Shown one piece after another: positions 1-9,100 of a DNA stretch of 64,000 bases. A program made the position numbers and the translations under genes. The stretch comes from Pycnococcus provasolii. Taxonomy: Eukaryota; Chlorophyta; Pseudoscourfieldiophyceae; Pseudoscourfieldiales; Pycnococcaceae. Position 1 is the stretch's first letter. Each line of letters opens with the position of its first letter. The stretch lies in the NCBI GenBank assembly GCA_938743325.2, contig OW568897.1:186001-250000 (forward strand), read 5' to 3'. The notes beneath the pieces were generated by a model. That model worked only from the letters and a program-made list of their open reading frames with translations, made no database searches and was not told the DNA's origin.

Positions 1-608
1 ATCCGTCGATAGGTGCCGAAGGAATCCGTGCGCTGGTATTGGCCCTGAGCGCAGGCGGTGCGTCACGCGGAGGTCCAAGGGAGAGCAACGGCGAGCCGCC
101 TTCGCAGCAGACTAAGATGCCATCACTTAGCCTTACGTACCTAGACGTGAGTCGCTGCTCTTTGGGGCTGGACGGCGCTCGACACCTGGCTGCACTGCTT
201 GCGTTGGTGCCGTCACGACTTCCGTTGCGCGAGCTTCGTGCGGCGGCGTGCAAGCTTCACCCCGATGGTGTGGCGAAGCATGTCGCCCCCGCCCTTCGCC
301 GTGCTTGGTCTTCCTCCACCGGCGTCGCGTCTGTGGACCTGCGACGCAACGGTTTTGGCGATACAGGCGCAGAGGCGCTCGCGGGCGCGCTGACAGCATC
401 GTCGAAGGGTTTGACGTCGTTGGATGTGCGTGGAAATGCGATGAGCGACGGAGGTGCGCGCGCGATTCTAGATGCCCTGCGTTCGGGCGGTGCGCCACGT
501 CTCACAGATTTCAAGGCGGCTCACGCTGGCGGTGGTCGTGACGGCGCCGCGTGGTGCGAAGCCGCGGAGGAGCTCTGCATGAAACGAAAGACCACATCAT
601 CATCCTAA
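1..608 (+). CDS. Leucine-rich repeat (RNI-like) protein, 3' part
   Basis: The frame is open to the left edge of the window, so only the C-terminal ~200 residues are seen (codons in frame from position 3, stop TAA at 606-608). At least three RNI-type leucine-rich repeats are visible, for example LDVSRCSLGLDGARHLAALL, VDLRRNGFGDTGAEALAGAL and LDVRGNAMSDGGARAILDAL, each a beta strand, turn and helix. Repeats of this kind (ribonuclease-inhibitor/RanGAP type) bind proteins. The tail is Lys/Ser-rich. TGTAA follows about 38 bp after the stop. Partner and function cannot be inferred, and the true start lies outside the window. Confidence 0.75.
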   Translation, partial: PSIGAEGIRALVLALSAGGASRGGPRESNGEPPSQQTKMPSLSLTYLDVSRCSLGLDGARHLAALLALVPSRLPLRELRAAACKLHPDGVAKHVAPALRRAWSSSTGVASVDLRRNGFGDTGAEALAGALTASSKGLTSLDVRGNAMSDGGARAILDALRSGGAPRLTDFKAAHAGGGRDGAAWCEAAEELCMKRKTTSSS

Positions 609-818
609 GGATTTGCTTGTTGTGTTGCTCTTGTGTACATCACTGTAACAATATCACTGTACCTAAACCAACGAACAGCAAGCGCTCGCGGAGCTCGAAC
701 AGCGCCCCGATACGCGGCCTTGCGTGAATGGTGTGAACGGACAGTCAACCTTTGGACGAAATAAAACTAAAGGTTACATTCCATTACTGAATGAGCGGAT
801 CTTAGCTTTGAAGCACAC

Positions 819-1526
819 TTAGGCAGCACCCAACGCCTGAAGCTTCGCTTGCAGTGTTTGAACTTTGGCATCCTTGAGCCGAACGAGCTGTTCCAGTTTG
901 TGCACCTTGGACTCGAGAATTTCGCTCGCCTCTCTTAGGTCGGCGTTCTCCGCCTCAAGCTCGCGTATGCGCGCAGCCGCCTCGCGCGCGGCGTGCGTCG
1001 AAGGTTGCGCCGTGACAGCTTGAGCGTCGTTATATTTCCTCTGAGCAACTTGCAAGGGAGGAGGTGGTGCACTGAACGAGCCTTGTGGTTGTGGTTGTGG
1101 CGGTGGCTGCTGCAGTTGGTGCGGTTGATGTTCTTCTGCTTGAGTTTGCGCGTCTTCGCCTTCGGCGAGCGCCACTTCCCTTGCGTGAACCTTCGCAAGT
1201 CTGTTTCGCATCATTTTCAAAATGCGCTCCACCGCCCCCTGTTTCGCCATGGCTGCGGCGTTCAGGTCTTCCGGCGGCACTTGCACGCCGAGCACACGCT
1301 TGAACACCTTAGCGTCTAGCGTTCTCCAGTTGTACAGTTTCCCGTCGAGGTTGTTGGCTTGCGAGTAGTTGTGCAGTTGTACTTTTCCGGGCAGGTAGTA
1401 CGCGACGACTTCCGCCGCGAGGCATCCGTCCGCGAAGTCGCGTGCGATATTTCTCTTAGGACGCGAGAGCGGTATGGTGTCAACCCACTCGTAGAGCGCG
1501 TGCAGCTCTGCGGGAGACACGTCCAT
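819..1526 (-). CDS. SPEF1: SPEF1/CLAMP-like calponin-homology protein
   Basis: 235 residues. Residues ~5-105 form the SPEF1-type (CH_2) calponin-homology domain: it opens with LHALYEWVDTIPLSRPKRNI and contains RDFADGCLAAEVVAYYLP and VFKRVLGVQVP. A Gln/Pro-rich linker follows, then a coiled coil at ~185-235 with a heptad pattern (AARIRELEAENADLREASEI). SPEF1 proteins bind and stabilise microtubules and sit at the central apparatus of motile cilia. The size matches animal and algal SPEF1. The start is the only sensible ATG, directly before the domain. The gene supports a flagellum-forming ancestry and fits katanin p80 and the EMAP-like protein in this window. Confidence 0.85.
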   Translation of the reverse strand: MDVSPAELHALYEWVDTIPLSRPKRNIARDFADGCLAAEVVAYYLPGKVQLHNYSQANNLDGKLYNWRTLDAKVFKRVLGVQVPPEDLNAAAMAKQGAVERILKMMRNRLAKVHAREVALAEGEDAQTQAEEHQPHQLQQPPPQPQPQGSFSAPPPPLQVAQRKYNDAQAVTAQPSTHAAREAAARIRELEAENADLREASEILESKVHKLEQLVRLKDAKVQTLQAKLQALGAA

Positions 1527-2149
1527 GGCCCCGGAAAGAAAGTGGAAGACGTTTGAAAATCAAACACCTGCCCCAAGGCCTGGGGCCCAAGGGACGGCGA
1601 CCGACGAGACTTCGAACTACCTTACGGGTCCACCAGATTCTCCGACCTAATCATAACCTGAATTTTAATCGCTCGCCCTAAGCAAGCTTTATTTCAAGGC
1701 AATCATCGTTCTTCTTCTCGACCAAATCCAAATGGCTTGAGAGACGTTTCAAAGTCTGATTTAAGGCCCCAAAGGGATGATAACTAACTTAAGGGCCCAG
1801 GCAGGCAGGCAGGTGTCAGGCGCCACTACGATAGACTAAGCTTAGGAAGTATGCCGCAGGGCGCGGAGGACGACCTGGACGGGTCCATCAAGGCCGTGCG
1901 TGAGTGGCACCTCACACCTCGCACCTGAAGGGCGATTGAATTCGTCCTATTGCCACGCTGCCTATCATCACGCGACAATTCAACCGGTCAGGCTTCCCAG
2001 GGGCTTCCCAGGCTCTTCATAGGGGCATCATAGGGGTCGCGGGTGTGCCAGTTCGGGGTTCCAGGTTTTAGTTTTCTAGTTCGAGTTCGGGGTTTGGTGT
2101 CGCCGTTTTCGTATGCCGTCGTTCCTTCTCATTCCTTGCTTCCCTTGTC
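1527..2149. other. Divergent intergenic region, SPEF1 / ECH1
   Basis: About 620 bp between two divergently transcribed genes, presumably holding both promoters. A short CAGG run lies near 1800 and short GGGCTTCCCAGG duplications near 1990-2010. No ORF, RNA gene or known motif is recognised. Confidence 0.4.
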
Positions 2150-3052
2150 ATGGCGAGTCAAGGGAAGTCTCTAGCCGCTACCTCGCCGCCGCAAGGAACG
2201 CAGCATGTCTGCGACGGACTCCTGCTCGTCGTGAATGAAATCAGCGGCGTCGCTGAAATTTGGCTCGCACGACCAGCGAGGGGAAACGCGATGCACGCAC
2301 CTGTCTGGGAACACCTTCCGCGCGTACTCGACAATGTGCTGCAGAACAACCCAAACGTCAGGTGTGTGCTCATTGCAGGAGAGGGGAAACACTTCTGCAC
2401 AGGAATCGACGTCGAACACCTGCAAACACTCGGCAAGAAAGGCGCGCCGCGAAGCGACGTCGACGGTGCGCGGCAGAGAGAAGCGCTGCGCCGTGACATC
2501 ATGAAAATGCAAGACGCATTCACGGCGTTTGAGAGGTTGCGGTGCCCCGTCGTCGCGGCAATACACGGCGCGTGCGTTGGCGGCGCCATCGACCTCGTCA
2601 CCGCAGTCGACATAAGACTCTGCACGAAAAACGCGCGGTTCTGCGTGAAGGAGGTGGACGTGGGCTTGGCAGCAGACGTCGGGACGCTTCAACGTCTGCC
2701 GTACATCGTGGGACACGGCGTCGCGGCTGAGCTCTGCTTAACCGCGCGCGAATTCGATGGAAATGAGGCTGTGCGCCATGGTCTGTGTTCGCGAGCGTTC
2801 GACGACTCGGAGAGTCTGCTGACGCACGCGCGCGCGCTTTGCGCGTCGCTCGCGGCAAAAAGTCCCATCGCCGTGTCTGGAACGAAGCGCGTTCTCCTGC
2901 GTGTGCGAGATAGTGGGAGTGTGGCGGACAACCTCGAGTTTGTCGCGACGTGGAATTCCGCGCAACTCATAACGGAAGATGTCGCCGAGACGTTCCACGC
3001 CTCACGCGCGAAAAGGCCGCCTCATTTCAAAAATCTGTTGTCCAAGCTGTAG
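2150..3052 (+). CDS. ECH1: Delta3,5-delta2,4-dienoyl-CoA isomerase, peroxisomal
   Basis: 300 residues, enoyl-CoA hydratase/isomerase (crotonase) fold. The segment AIDLVTAVDIRLCT, followed by KEVDVGLAADVGTLQRLP, is the diagnostic ECH1 stretch. It carries the three acidic active-site residues known from rat ECH1: the Asp of AIDL, the Glu of KEVD and the Asp of AADVG. The oxyanion-hole region HFCTGIDVEHL is also present. The enzyme shifts conjugated dienoyl-CoA double bonds so that odd-position unsaturated fatty acids can enter beta-oxidation. The C-terminus is SKL, a canonical peroxisomal targeting signal, and there is no convincing mitochondrial presequence. The next gene downstream is an acyl-CoA dehydrogenase ending in ARL, so the two may share an organelle. 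Confidence 0.9.
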   Translation: MASQGKSLAATSPPQGTQHVCDGLLLVVNEISGVAEIWLARPARGNAMHAPVWEHLPRVLDNVLQNNPNVRCVLIAGEGKHFCTGIDVEHLQTLGKKGAPRSDVDGARQREALRRDIMKMQDAFTAFERLRCPVVAAIHGACVGGAIDLVTAVDIRLCTKNARFCVKEVDVGLAADVGTLQRLPYIVGHGVAAELCLTAREFDGNEAVRHGLCSRAFDDSESLLTHARALCASLAAKSPIAVSGTKRVLLRVRDSGSVADNLEFVATWNSAQLITEDVAETFHASRAKRPPHFKNLLSKL

Positions 3053-3117
3053 CTGATGATCCAATCGAGCCCACATGTTGAGTCTCACACCATGAAACCA
3101 CCTTGCAAACGAATCGT

Positions 3118-3141
3118 CCCTAACCCTAACCCTAACCCTAA
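3118..3141 (+). repeat. Interstitial telomere-like repeat (CCCTAA)4
   Basis: Four perfect CCCTAA units about 300 bp upstream of the acyl-CoA dehydrogenase start. This is one of six telomere-like tracts in the window, all between genes. Confidence 0.9.
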
Positions 3142-3435
3142 GCAAAGGCGAAGCAAACTAACGAACGATTTTCGGGGTTCCTTCCTCCAGATGCGAACCC
3201 CGAAGGATTCCCTCCCTCGGGAAGTCGCCTTTGTCTAGTCGCCTTCTCCCCCTGCGGCCCGGCCCGACGGACTCCTCCCCTGGTGCCTGGAACTGGAAGG
3301 AATAATGGGGAACTCCAAGGAGGCGGCGAAAGAACGTCAGTGGCCCCCTTCTTCCCTTTTTCCTCCCCTGCCCTGCCCCCAACCCTCCTGCGCACTTTCA
3401 CGCCACGTCACGGCCATTCCCTCACCCACTTACTC
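3142..3435. other. Intergenic/5' region before acyl-CoA dehydrogenase
   Basis: Pyrimidine-rich sequence between the telomere-like tract and the likely start codon. The reading frame is open upstream from 3283, but the translated segment is Pro/Thr/Ser-rich and resembles no domain, so it is treated as 5' UTR. Confidence 0.4.
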
Positions 3436-4776
3436 ATGCCAACCAGCAGCAGTACCTCGCATATGTCGGAGGAGTTCGGCGCGCTCGTGCCATGGGGGGA
3501 CCCCAACTGGTACCGAGGCTACTCGTCGCCGTACTACACAGACAGCCACATACAGTGGCGCGCTCGCATACGCAGCTTCGTTGACACACACATCATGCCC
3601 AACTGCCACACGTGGGACGAAAACAAAGCCATGCCGTCTGACGTCTATGTCGCCGCGTACAAGGCGGGATGGCTGCCCGGATGTGTCGGCATGTGGCCAA
3701 CCAAGTATCTCGCCGAAGACCCGAACGCGCCGAAGCCGCCCGCGGGGGGATTCGACGCGTTCCACGAACTCATACTCTGGGACGAACTGTCGCGGTGCGG
3801 GTCAGGAGGCGTCGTCTGGGGATTCGCGGGAGGTATCTCCATCGGCCTGCCACCCGTCCTGCACTTCGGTTCCGAGGCGATGAAAGCGAAAGTCGCCGGG
3901 CCGTGCCTGCGTGGCGAGAAGATTATCTGCCTTGCCATCACAGAACCGTACGCAGGCAGCGACGTCGGAAGCTTACGCGCAACCGCCAAACTCAACGCCG
4001 AAGGAACGCACTACGTCCTGAACGGCGAGAAGAAGTGGATCACGAACGGCGTGTTTGCGGACTACTTCACCGTCGCGTGCCGCACGGGTGGGCCAGGCAT
4101 GGGCGGCATTTCGCTCCTGCTCGTCTCGAAGGACATGCCCGGTGTGAACTGCAAACAGATGAAGTGCATGGGAGTCTGGCCATCTGGAACTACATACATT
4201 GAGTTCGAGAACGTGCCCGTGCCAAAGGAAAATCTCATCGGAAAGGAAAACATGGGATTCAAGTACATCATGTACAACTTCAACCACGAACGGTGGCTGC
4301 TCGCCTGTCAGGCGACGCGATTCGCGCGCGTATGCCTCGAAGATGCGTTCAAGTACTCGATGAAGCGACGCACGTTCGGCAAGAAGCTCATCGAGCACCC
4401 TGTCATTCGCTGGAAGCTCGCGGAGATGGCGCGACAGGTGGAGGCGACGCAGAACATGCTTGAAAACGTCACGTACCAGATGAAAATGCTCTCGCACGAA
4501 GACTTCATGACCAAGCTCGGAGGTGACTGCGCTCTCCTCAAGGTGCAGTCGACGAAGACCATGGAGTACTGCGCGCGTGAGGCTGCGCAGATCTTTGGTG
4601 GCGCATCGTACGTTCGCGGTGGACAAGGAGAGCGTGTCGAGCGCATGTACCGCGAAGTGCGCGCAATGGCTATCCCAGGTGGCAGCGAGGAGATTTTGTT
4701 GGATCTGAGCGTTCGCCAGGAGCTCAAGCGGTTTGAACGGCCCAGGGAGGCGAAGGGCGTGTCAGCAAGGCTGTGA
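3436..4776 (+). CDS. Acyl-CoA dehydrogenase, probably peroxisomal
   Basis: 446 residues from the ATG at 3436; an ATG at 3463 is an alternative start. It is a full-length acyl-CoA dehydrogenase: helical N-domain, FAD/substrate signature AITEPYAGSDVGS, central beta domain with GEKKWITNG, and C-terminal helices with RRTFGKKLIEHPVIRWKLAE. At the usual MCAD catalytic position (YEGT) it has PGGSEE, so the normal Glu is absent there. A Glu is present in NHERWL, where isovaleryl- and long-chain dehydrogenases carry their base; I infer that it is catalytic. The C-terminus ARL fits plant-type PTS1 signals. The closest remembered relatives are fungal-type dehydrogenases with a GGGSEEI motif. Substrate chain length is unknown. 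Confidence 0.85.
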   Translation: MPTSSSTSHMSEEFGALVPWGDPNWYRGYSSPYYTDSHIQWRARIRSFVDTHIMPNCHTWDENKAMPSDVYVAAYKAGWLPGCVGMWPTKYLAEDPNAPKPPAGGFDAFHELILWDELSRCGSGGVVWGFAGGISIGLPPVLHFGSEAMKAKVAGPCLRGEKIICLAITEPYAGSDVGSLRATAKLNAEGTHYVLNGEKKWITNGVFADYFTVACRTGGPGMGGISLLLVSKDMPGVNCKQMKCMGVWPSGTTYIEFENVPVPKENLIGKENMGFKYIMYNFNHERWLLACQATRFARVCLEDAFKYSMKRRTFGKKLIEHPVIRWKLAEMARQVEATQNMLENVTYQMKMLSHEDFMTKLGGDCALLKVQSTKTMEYCAREAAQIFGGASYVRGGQGERVERMYREVRAMAIPGGSEEILLDLSVRQELKRFERPREAKGVSARL

Positions 4777-4878
4777 TAGACACGTCATGACGTAGCGGGA
4801 TTTTGAAAAAAGAAAAAAAGTAAACCAAAAGACGAAAGATGTTTTAAATTACAAGCGCGCACACACATAAAACTACAG

Positions 4879-5750
4879 CTACAACAATTCCGCGTCGTCT
4901 AGACGGTCGTTGTACTTGGCAACCTTGCGTCGTATCTTCGAATCGTCCCTCCAGGTGACAAAGTCCTCCTCGTTGCGACTTACGTGGTACGCGGGCTCCG
5001 TCACGACCGTCGGACCAATGCGCACGTGACCCTGTTGGTTTTGGTATTTTTTTTTTGTATTTTTTGGGAACGCGTTAGAAGTGTTATGTTCACTTGAAAG
5101 TCGTTGGTATGTCACCAGGGTCGCTCAACAGAGAGTGCAGTTTCTAATATCGTGCGCTCACCCCGTAAACCTGGACGGCTCCGAAGTCGTAAAAGAAGCC
5201 TTAACTATATTCTTGCAAATTATCAAACACATGGCTGACTATACGCAAAACGCCGGTGTACTGTAAATTTGCCATACGCAAGACAAAACAAAACAAAACA
5301 AAACAAAACAAAGAAGAAGTCAGAATTTCGTGGTCGTACCTGTTCGATGAATTCTGTCGCTTCTCTCAGGTTCTCCGCCATTTTCAGGCGCACCATGACG
5401 ACGGCGAGTCTTCTGCGTACGAACGAGGCGGTTGACAGTTTCGCGCACTGCACGAGCGACTTTCTCGTCGTGAGTATGCCCATGGCGTACAGTTTATCGA
5501 GCAGTGCGTTTGTCATTTCGACGCGCGCGGGTGAGTCTCTGTCGAGGTCGCGCAGCATGCTCGAGAGCTTGGTGACGAGTCCGACGACGCGGTTGTAGCG
5601 CGTGTAGTCGTTGCGGTTCGTGATGTGGAAGCGCCGTAACACCGCGGCTTCGCGGTGGCTGTGTCCCTGCTTGGAGCCAGCCTCAGACGCATACGTGCTG
5701 AAGTCGACGTGGCGGAGCAAGCGCTGCTCGTGGTGGCGCAGCTTACGCAT
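4879..5750 (-). CDS. IMP3: U3 snoRNP protein IMP3 (two exons)
   Basis: CDS is complement(join(4879..5031,5340..5750)), 187 residues, close to human IMP3 (184). Exon 1 starts [17 protein letters not shown], the conserved IMP3 opening, and runs through the S4-like RNA-binding region ([17 protein letters not shown]). Exon 2 encodes [19 protein letters not shown], with [12 protein letters not shown] following, the family hallmark. The 308-bp intron has donor GTACGA and acceptor CAACAG, is phase 0, and contains a CAAAA repeat at ~5283-5312. IMP3 acts in the nucleolus with U3 snoRNA and MPP10 in early 18S rRNA processing. It is divergent from a Nug1-type 60S assembly GTPase, so two ribosome-biogenesis genes share one promoter region. 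TGTAA lies just past the stop. Confidence 0.92.
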
Positions 5751-5863
5751 CTCTGGGATAGCACCAGCACGAGCAGGAAAACAAGAGCCGGTTCCCTCCC
5801 AAAGGACTAAGGAATAGGGCGCCGCCGCCGCCCCACCACTCCCGCCCCCCCGGCCTAAGATAG

Positions 5864-5887
5864 CTAACCCTAACCCAAACCCTAACC
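5864..5887 (+). repeat. Interstitial telomere-like repeat (CTAACC-type)
   Basis: CTAACCC-type units, with one CCCAAACCCTAA variant that matches the plant telo-box AAACCCTAA. It points opposite to the TTAGGG tract at 5971. Confidence 0.8.
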
Positions 5888-5900
5888 GGATCCCTGTTAT

Positions 5901-6138
5901 TAGAGGGAGCTCCTGGGTATAAGAAATGACATTTCGTGGGTATAGCGATTCTGGACAAATTTGGTCGGGAGGGTTAGGTTAGGTTAGGGTTAGGGTTAGG
6001 GTTAGGGTTAGGTTTATAACAGTAAAATGGTCGAGGCCAAGTTAAACCCTAATCTGAAAGTTGTCTCGACCAAATGTCTCGACCAAAAGTTCGCTATACC
6101 CACGAAATGTCATTTCTTATACCCAGGAGCTCCCTCTA
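5901..6138. repeat. 47-bp perfect inverted repeat around a telomere-like tract
   Basis: Arm 1 is 5901-5947 and arm 2 is 6092-6138; arm 2 is the exact reverse complement of arm 1 over 47 bp (outer end TAGAGGGAGCTCCTGG, inner end GGGTATAGCG). The 144-bp spacer holds the TTAGGG tract at 5971-6013. No target-site duplication is evident. It could be a foldback/MITE-like element or a duplicated promoter block. Confidence 0.9.
5971..6013 (+). repeat. Interstitial telomere-like repeat (TTAGGG)n
   Basis: About seven units, starting with two TTAGG variants and then TTAGGG. It lies inside the spacer of the 47-bp inverted repeat. Confidence 0.9.
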
Positions 6139-6358
6139 GTGGGGGTTGCGTCGCCGGAGGACCGAGGAGCCCGGTGCCCGGGGGTGGCGGCGCTCCCCTG
6201 TTCCTCTCCCCCTTGTGCTCGTACGTTCCCCTCGGCCCCGGCCCCTGGACGTCCCACCACGCGCACTCGCACTCGTTGTCGTTCGTCTCACACAAGTCGT
6301 CCGTTCTTCTCTTCTCACTCCTACCAATAAGAAGCTCCACGAGGCGAATCATCCAATT

Positions 6359-8191
6359 ATGGCGATCGGTGCGAAGTCCTCGACGAAGTCGCGCTCGAAG
6401 CGGACCTCGCTGAGAACCAAGTACAAAATCATGAAGAAAGTACGCGAACACCACAAGAAAAAAGCGAAAGAACTGCGCCGAAAACCCACGCAAAAAAAAG
6501 AACACATCATCAGAAAGGACCCGGGAGTGCCAGCCAACTACCCGTTCAAAGAACAGTTCGTCACGCAGGTGGAAAGAGCGCGAAACGCCATGAGAGAACG
6601 CGAACAGGAGCTGAAAAGCATGGCGCAGCAGAACATTCCGCACCCAGCCACGGCGGCTCTCGCCGCAAGCTCGGAACAGCAGCTCGCCGCTGCGGCGGCA
6701 GCATCAGCGAGCAGATACGAAGCGTCCGAGGCGGCGGGAAGCATGCTTGCTAGGCAGTCGCAGGGAGACGCGGACACAGACCGGAGTCGACGTGCGTTCT
6801 ACAAGGAGTTCGTGCGCGTCGTCGAGGCGTCGGACGTCGTCCTGCACGTTCTCGACGCGCGCGACCCCGTCGCGTGCCGTTGTGCTGACGTTGAGAGGTT
6901 TGTCATTCGAGCCAACCCTAACAAACGCGTCATCCTTGTGCTCAACAAGGTGGACCTCGTGCCCCGCGAAGCGGCGGAAGCGTGGCTCAAGTATCTGCGC
7001 GAGGAACTACCATCCATCGCCTTCAAGTGCAACACGCAGGAACAGGCGGGGAAGCTTGCCGCGGCGTCGAAACGTGCGCCAGGTGACAAAAGAAAGCGCG
7101 GCGGAGGTAGCAGCGGCAGTGACAAGTCATCTGCCGATGCCGACGGCGCGGGCACGAGCGCGGCACTCGGCGTGGATACGCTGCTTCAGCTGCTCAAGAA
7201 CTACGCGAGGCGCAGAGGCGTCAACAAGGGCAGTGCTGCTGCAAAGGCGGCCATCACCGTCGGTGTTGTTGGCATGCCCAACGTGGGCAAGTCGTCGCTC
7301 ATCAACTCGCTGAAGCGATCGCGCGTCGCGCAGGTGGGAAACGTTGCCGGCGTTACACGCCACGCGCAGGAAATTCACCTGGACAAGAATGTCACACTGC
7401 TCGACTCGCCGGGTGTCGTGTTTGCGAAGAACGCCGGAGTTCTTCACGGTGCGGTGCGGTATGACAGGCTCACTGACCCTAGCACGGCTGTCAAAGAGGT
7501 GATCGCGAGGTGTCCCAAGCTTCAGCTCATGCGGCATTACAACCTTCCAGACTACGCCGCGGCGACGGATGACGAAGCGGCGCACGTCGAAGCGTTCCTC
7601 GGCGCAGTTGCGCGTGCGAGAGGCAAGCTTCGCCGTGGTGGCGTTCCAGACAGAACAGCCGCGGCGCGTCTCGTGCTCGGCGACTGGGGAAGTGGTGCGT
7701 TGCCGTACTACACGATGCCGCCGAAGAGCCGGCCAGGCGCCGATGCAGTAGCTGAGGCTGCGGTGGTGGCAGGGTGGGGGCAAGACTTTGCTCTCGAGGC
7801 TGCTTACGCAGGTGAGCGGGCGGCCGTACTCGAGGTTCTCGAGGAAAGCGGGGATGCCGTTCTGGTAAAGGGCGGTGAGGCGGCTGGTGATATGGACGAC
7901 GAAGATGGCATGGAAGACGACGAAGAGGAGGACGTGGAGGACGTGGAGGAGATGGACGACGACGAATTCGCTGAATTGCAGGAAGATGCACGAGCAGCGG
8001 AGGCCGGGAAGATGGCAGCCGCAGCTTCGGCGCGTCAGGCGGACCTGTTGTACTCCAACTCCGATCAATATGATCCAAGACTTGCAAAGAAAGCGCGCAA
8101 ACGTGCGAAGAAGGAGCGTGGAGCCTCCGCCGCGGCAGCGGCAGCGGCAGTCACCGCAGCTGGCGGAGGCGGCGAGGATTACACTTTCTAA
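6359..8191 (+). CDS. NUG1: Nug1/GNL3-type nucleolar GTPase, 60S biogenesis
   Basis: 610 residues. The ATG at 6359 is chosen because the basic GNL3 N-terminal domain begins there (KSRSKRTSLRTKYKIMKKVR, later KDPGVPANYPFKEQ). The GTPase is circularly permuted: G4 LNKVDLVP (~196) comes before G1 GMPNVGKSS (~305), G2 GVTRHAQ and G3 DSPGV (~348), typical of the YlqF/Nug1/nucleostemin group. The C-terminal third carries an acidic block (~505-540) and a Lys/Arg tail suggesting nucleolar localisation. These proteins drive late nuclear steps of 60S maturation. The frame is open upstream to 6146, but that part covers the inverted repeat and is not domain-like. TGTAA lies ~20 bp after the stop. Tail-to-tail with the next gene, 66 bp apart. 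Confidence 0.88.
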   Translation: MAIGAKSSTKSRSKRTSLRTKYKIMKKVREHHKKKAKELRRKPTQKKEHIIRKDPGVPANYPFKEQFVTQVERARNAMREREQELKSMAQQNIPHPATAALAASSEQQLAAAAAASASRYEASEAAGSMLARQSQGDADTDRSRRAFYKEFVRVVEASDVVLHVLDARDPVACRCADVERFVIRANPNKRVILVLNKVDLVPREAAEAWLKYLREELPSIAFKCNTQEQAGKLAAASKRAPGDKRKRGGGSSGSDKSSADADGAGTSAALGVDTLLQLLKNYARRRGVNKGSAAAKAAITVGVVGMPNVGKSSLINSLKRSRVAQVGNVAGVTRHAQEIHLDKNVTLLDSPGVVFAKNAGVLHGAVRYDRLTDPSTAVKEVIARCPKLQLMRHYNLPDYAAATDDEAAHVEAFLGAVARARGKLRRGGVPDRTAAARLVLGDWGSGALPYYTMPPKSRPGADAVAEAAVVAGWGQDFALEAAYAGERAAVLEVLEESGDAVLVKGGEAAGDMDDEDGMEDDEEEDVEDVEEMDDDEFAELQEDARAAEAGKMAAAASARQADLLYSNSDQYDPRLAKKARKRAKKERGASAAAAAAAVTAAGGGGEDYTF

Positions 8192-8257
8192 AAGCCAGCA
8201 CATTGTTCGCCGTGTAAACTCTCATTCTAAATACAACATATTCATCAGCTACACGTA

Positions 8258-9100
8258 TTATCTTATGGCAGGTCGAGCGCTTTGCGCATTCTGTAGCGAC
8301 ACTGCGAAGAAACTTTCGTCTTCGTCTATCGCGTCGAGCACCGTCTGCACCGCGTTTTGCTTTGTCCAGTACACCTCGTCCGAGTGCGCATCCATAAGCA
8401 TAGAGACGAGCGCATCCTTCTTGTTGCCGTAGTACTCGATAACGAGCATGGCGAATACGGCCGCGGAGAGCTCTTCGTCAATGTGGTTATACTCCTCAAT
8501 GTTGACGTGCGAGGGTAGTTCCTCCGTGTTGTTCACGGCAAGAACATTATCTCCCATCCACCTTCCCACCATGGCTTTCATAAGCTTTCGAAGTGCTTGC
8601 GGCGCGTTGTTAACGAAGGAAGTGTCGGCGCGTGGGTGTGGTTGCAACATTGCCAGCGCGAGCACTGCGAACCTTGCGTTCAAGTGCGGCATTTCGTCGA
8701 GCACAGACGAAGCGAGTCCTCCCCACACACGCGCCGTCGCCGCCGGCCCGTGCGTGGTGAAGCACTCCTGCCTTGACGGGTTAATCATGATCGAAAGACC
8801 CATGAGCTGCGTAACATTGCGAGTCTCGTCATCGACTTGCTCGTTACCAGGAACACCGCCACCACCGCCACCACCACCACCACCACGGTTGGCCGGAGGA
8901 GTCGCCGACGCCGCGGCCACCCCAGAAGCGGCCACCCCAGGAACAGCCCCAGGTGTCCGCTGCCCTGAAGAGCTTTGCCGTAGAGCAGCAATAAAGTCTT
9001 GCACTGGTCCCGTCGTCGCCCCCGCCGTTCCCTGGTTCTGCCCTGGAGTCGCACCCGCCGTGTGCGACGCGGACGAGCCGAGGCGGAAAGAAGGCTCCAT
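8258..9100 (-). CDS. Uncharacterised helical protein with poly-Gly linker
   Basis: 280 residues from the ATG at 9100. Residues ~1-90 are low complexity (Gly/Ala/Pro/Thr-rich), ending in a run of about ten Gly. Residues ~95-280 look like a compact alpha-helical domain with sections such as LNARFAVLALAMLQPHP, LRKLMKAMVGRWMGDN and ELSAAVFAMLVIEYYGNKKD, reminiscent of an armadillo/HEAT-type fold, but I cannot name the family. The frame is unbroken and the folded half is well composed, so I take it as a real gene. A telomere-like tract lies ~170 bp upstream of its start. Confidence 0.7.
   Translation of the reverse strand: MEPSFRLGSSASHTAGATPGQNQGTAGATTGPVQDFIAALRQSSSGQRTPGAVPGVAASGVAAASATPPANRGGGGGGGGGGVPGNEQVDDETRNVTQLMGLSIMINPSRQECFTTHGPAATARVWGGLASSVLDEMPHLNARFAVLALAMLQPHPRADTSFVNNAPQALRKLMKAMVGRWMGDNVLAVNNTEELPSHVNIEEYNHIDEELSAAVFAMLVIEYYGNKKDALVSMLMDAHSDEVYWTKQNAVQTVLDAIDEDESFFAVSLQNAQSARPAIR

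Larger units (their letters stand above)
5751..6358. promoter_or_regulatory. Divergent promoter IMP3 / NUG1 with telomere-like tracts
   Basis: About 600 bp between the start codons of two ribosome-assembly genes. It contains two telomere-like tracts and a long perfect inverted repeat, listed separately. Plant telo-boxes (AAACCCTAA-like) are known promoter elements of translation and ribosome genes, so a regulatory role is plausible. This is inference. Confidence 0.45.

Noticed and set aside
133-498. Minus-strand open frame over the LRR gene
   Set aside because: It lies wholly opposite a clear LRR coding frame and has Arg/His/Pro-rich shadow composition.
7127-8203. Long minus-strand frame (358 codons) over the NUG1 gene
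   Set aside because: It overlaps the GTPase domain on the other strand, and its sequence is Arg/Cys-rich without motifs: a shadow of GC-rich coding DNA.
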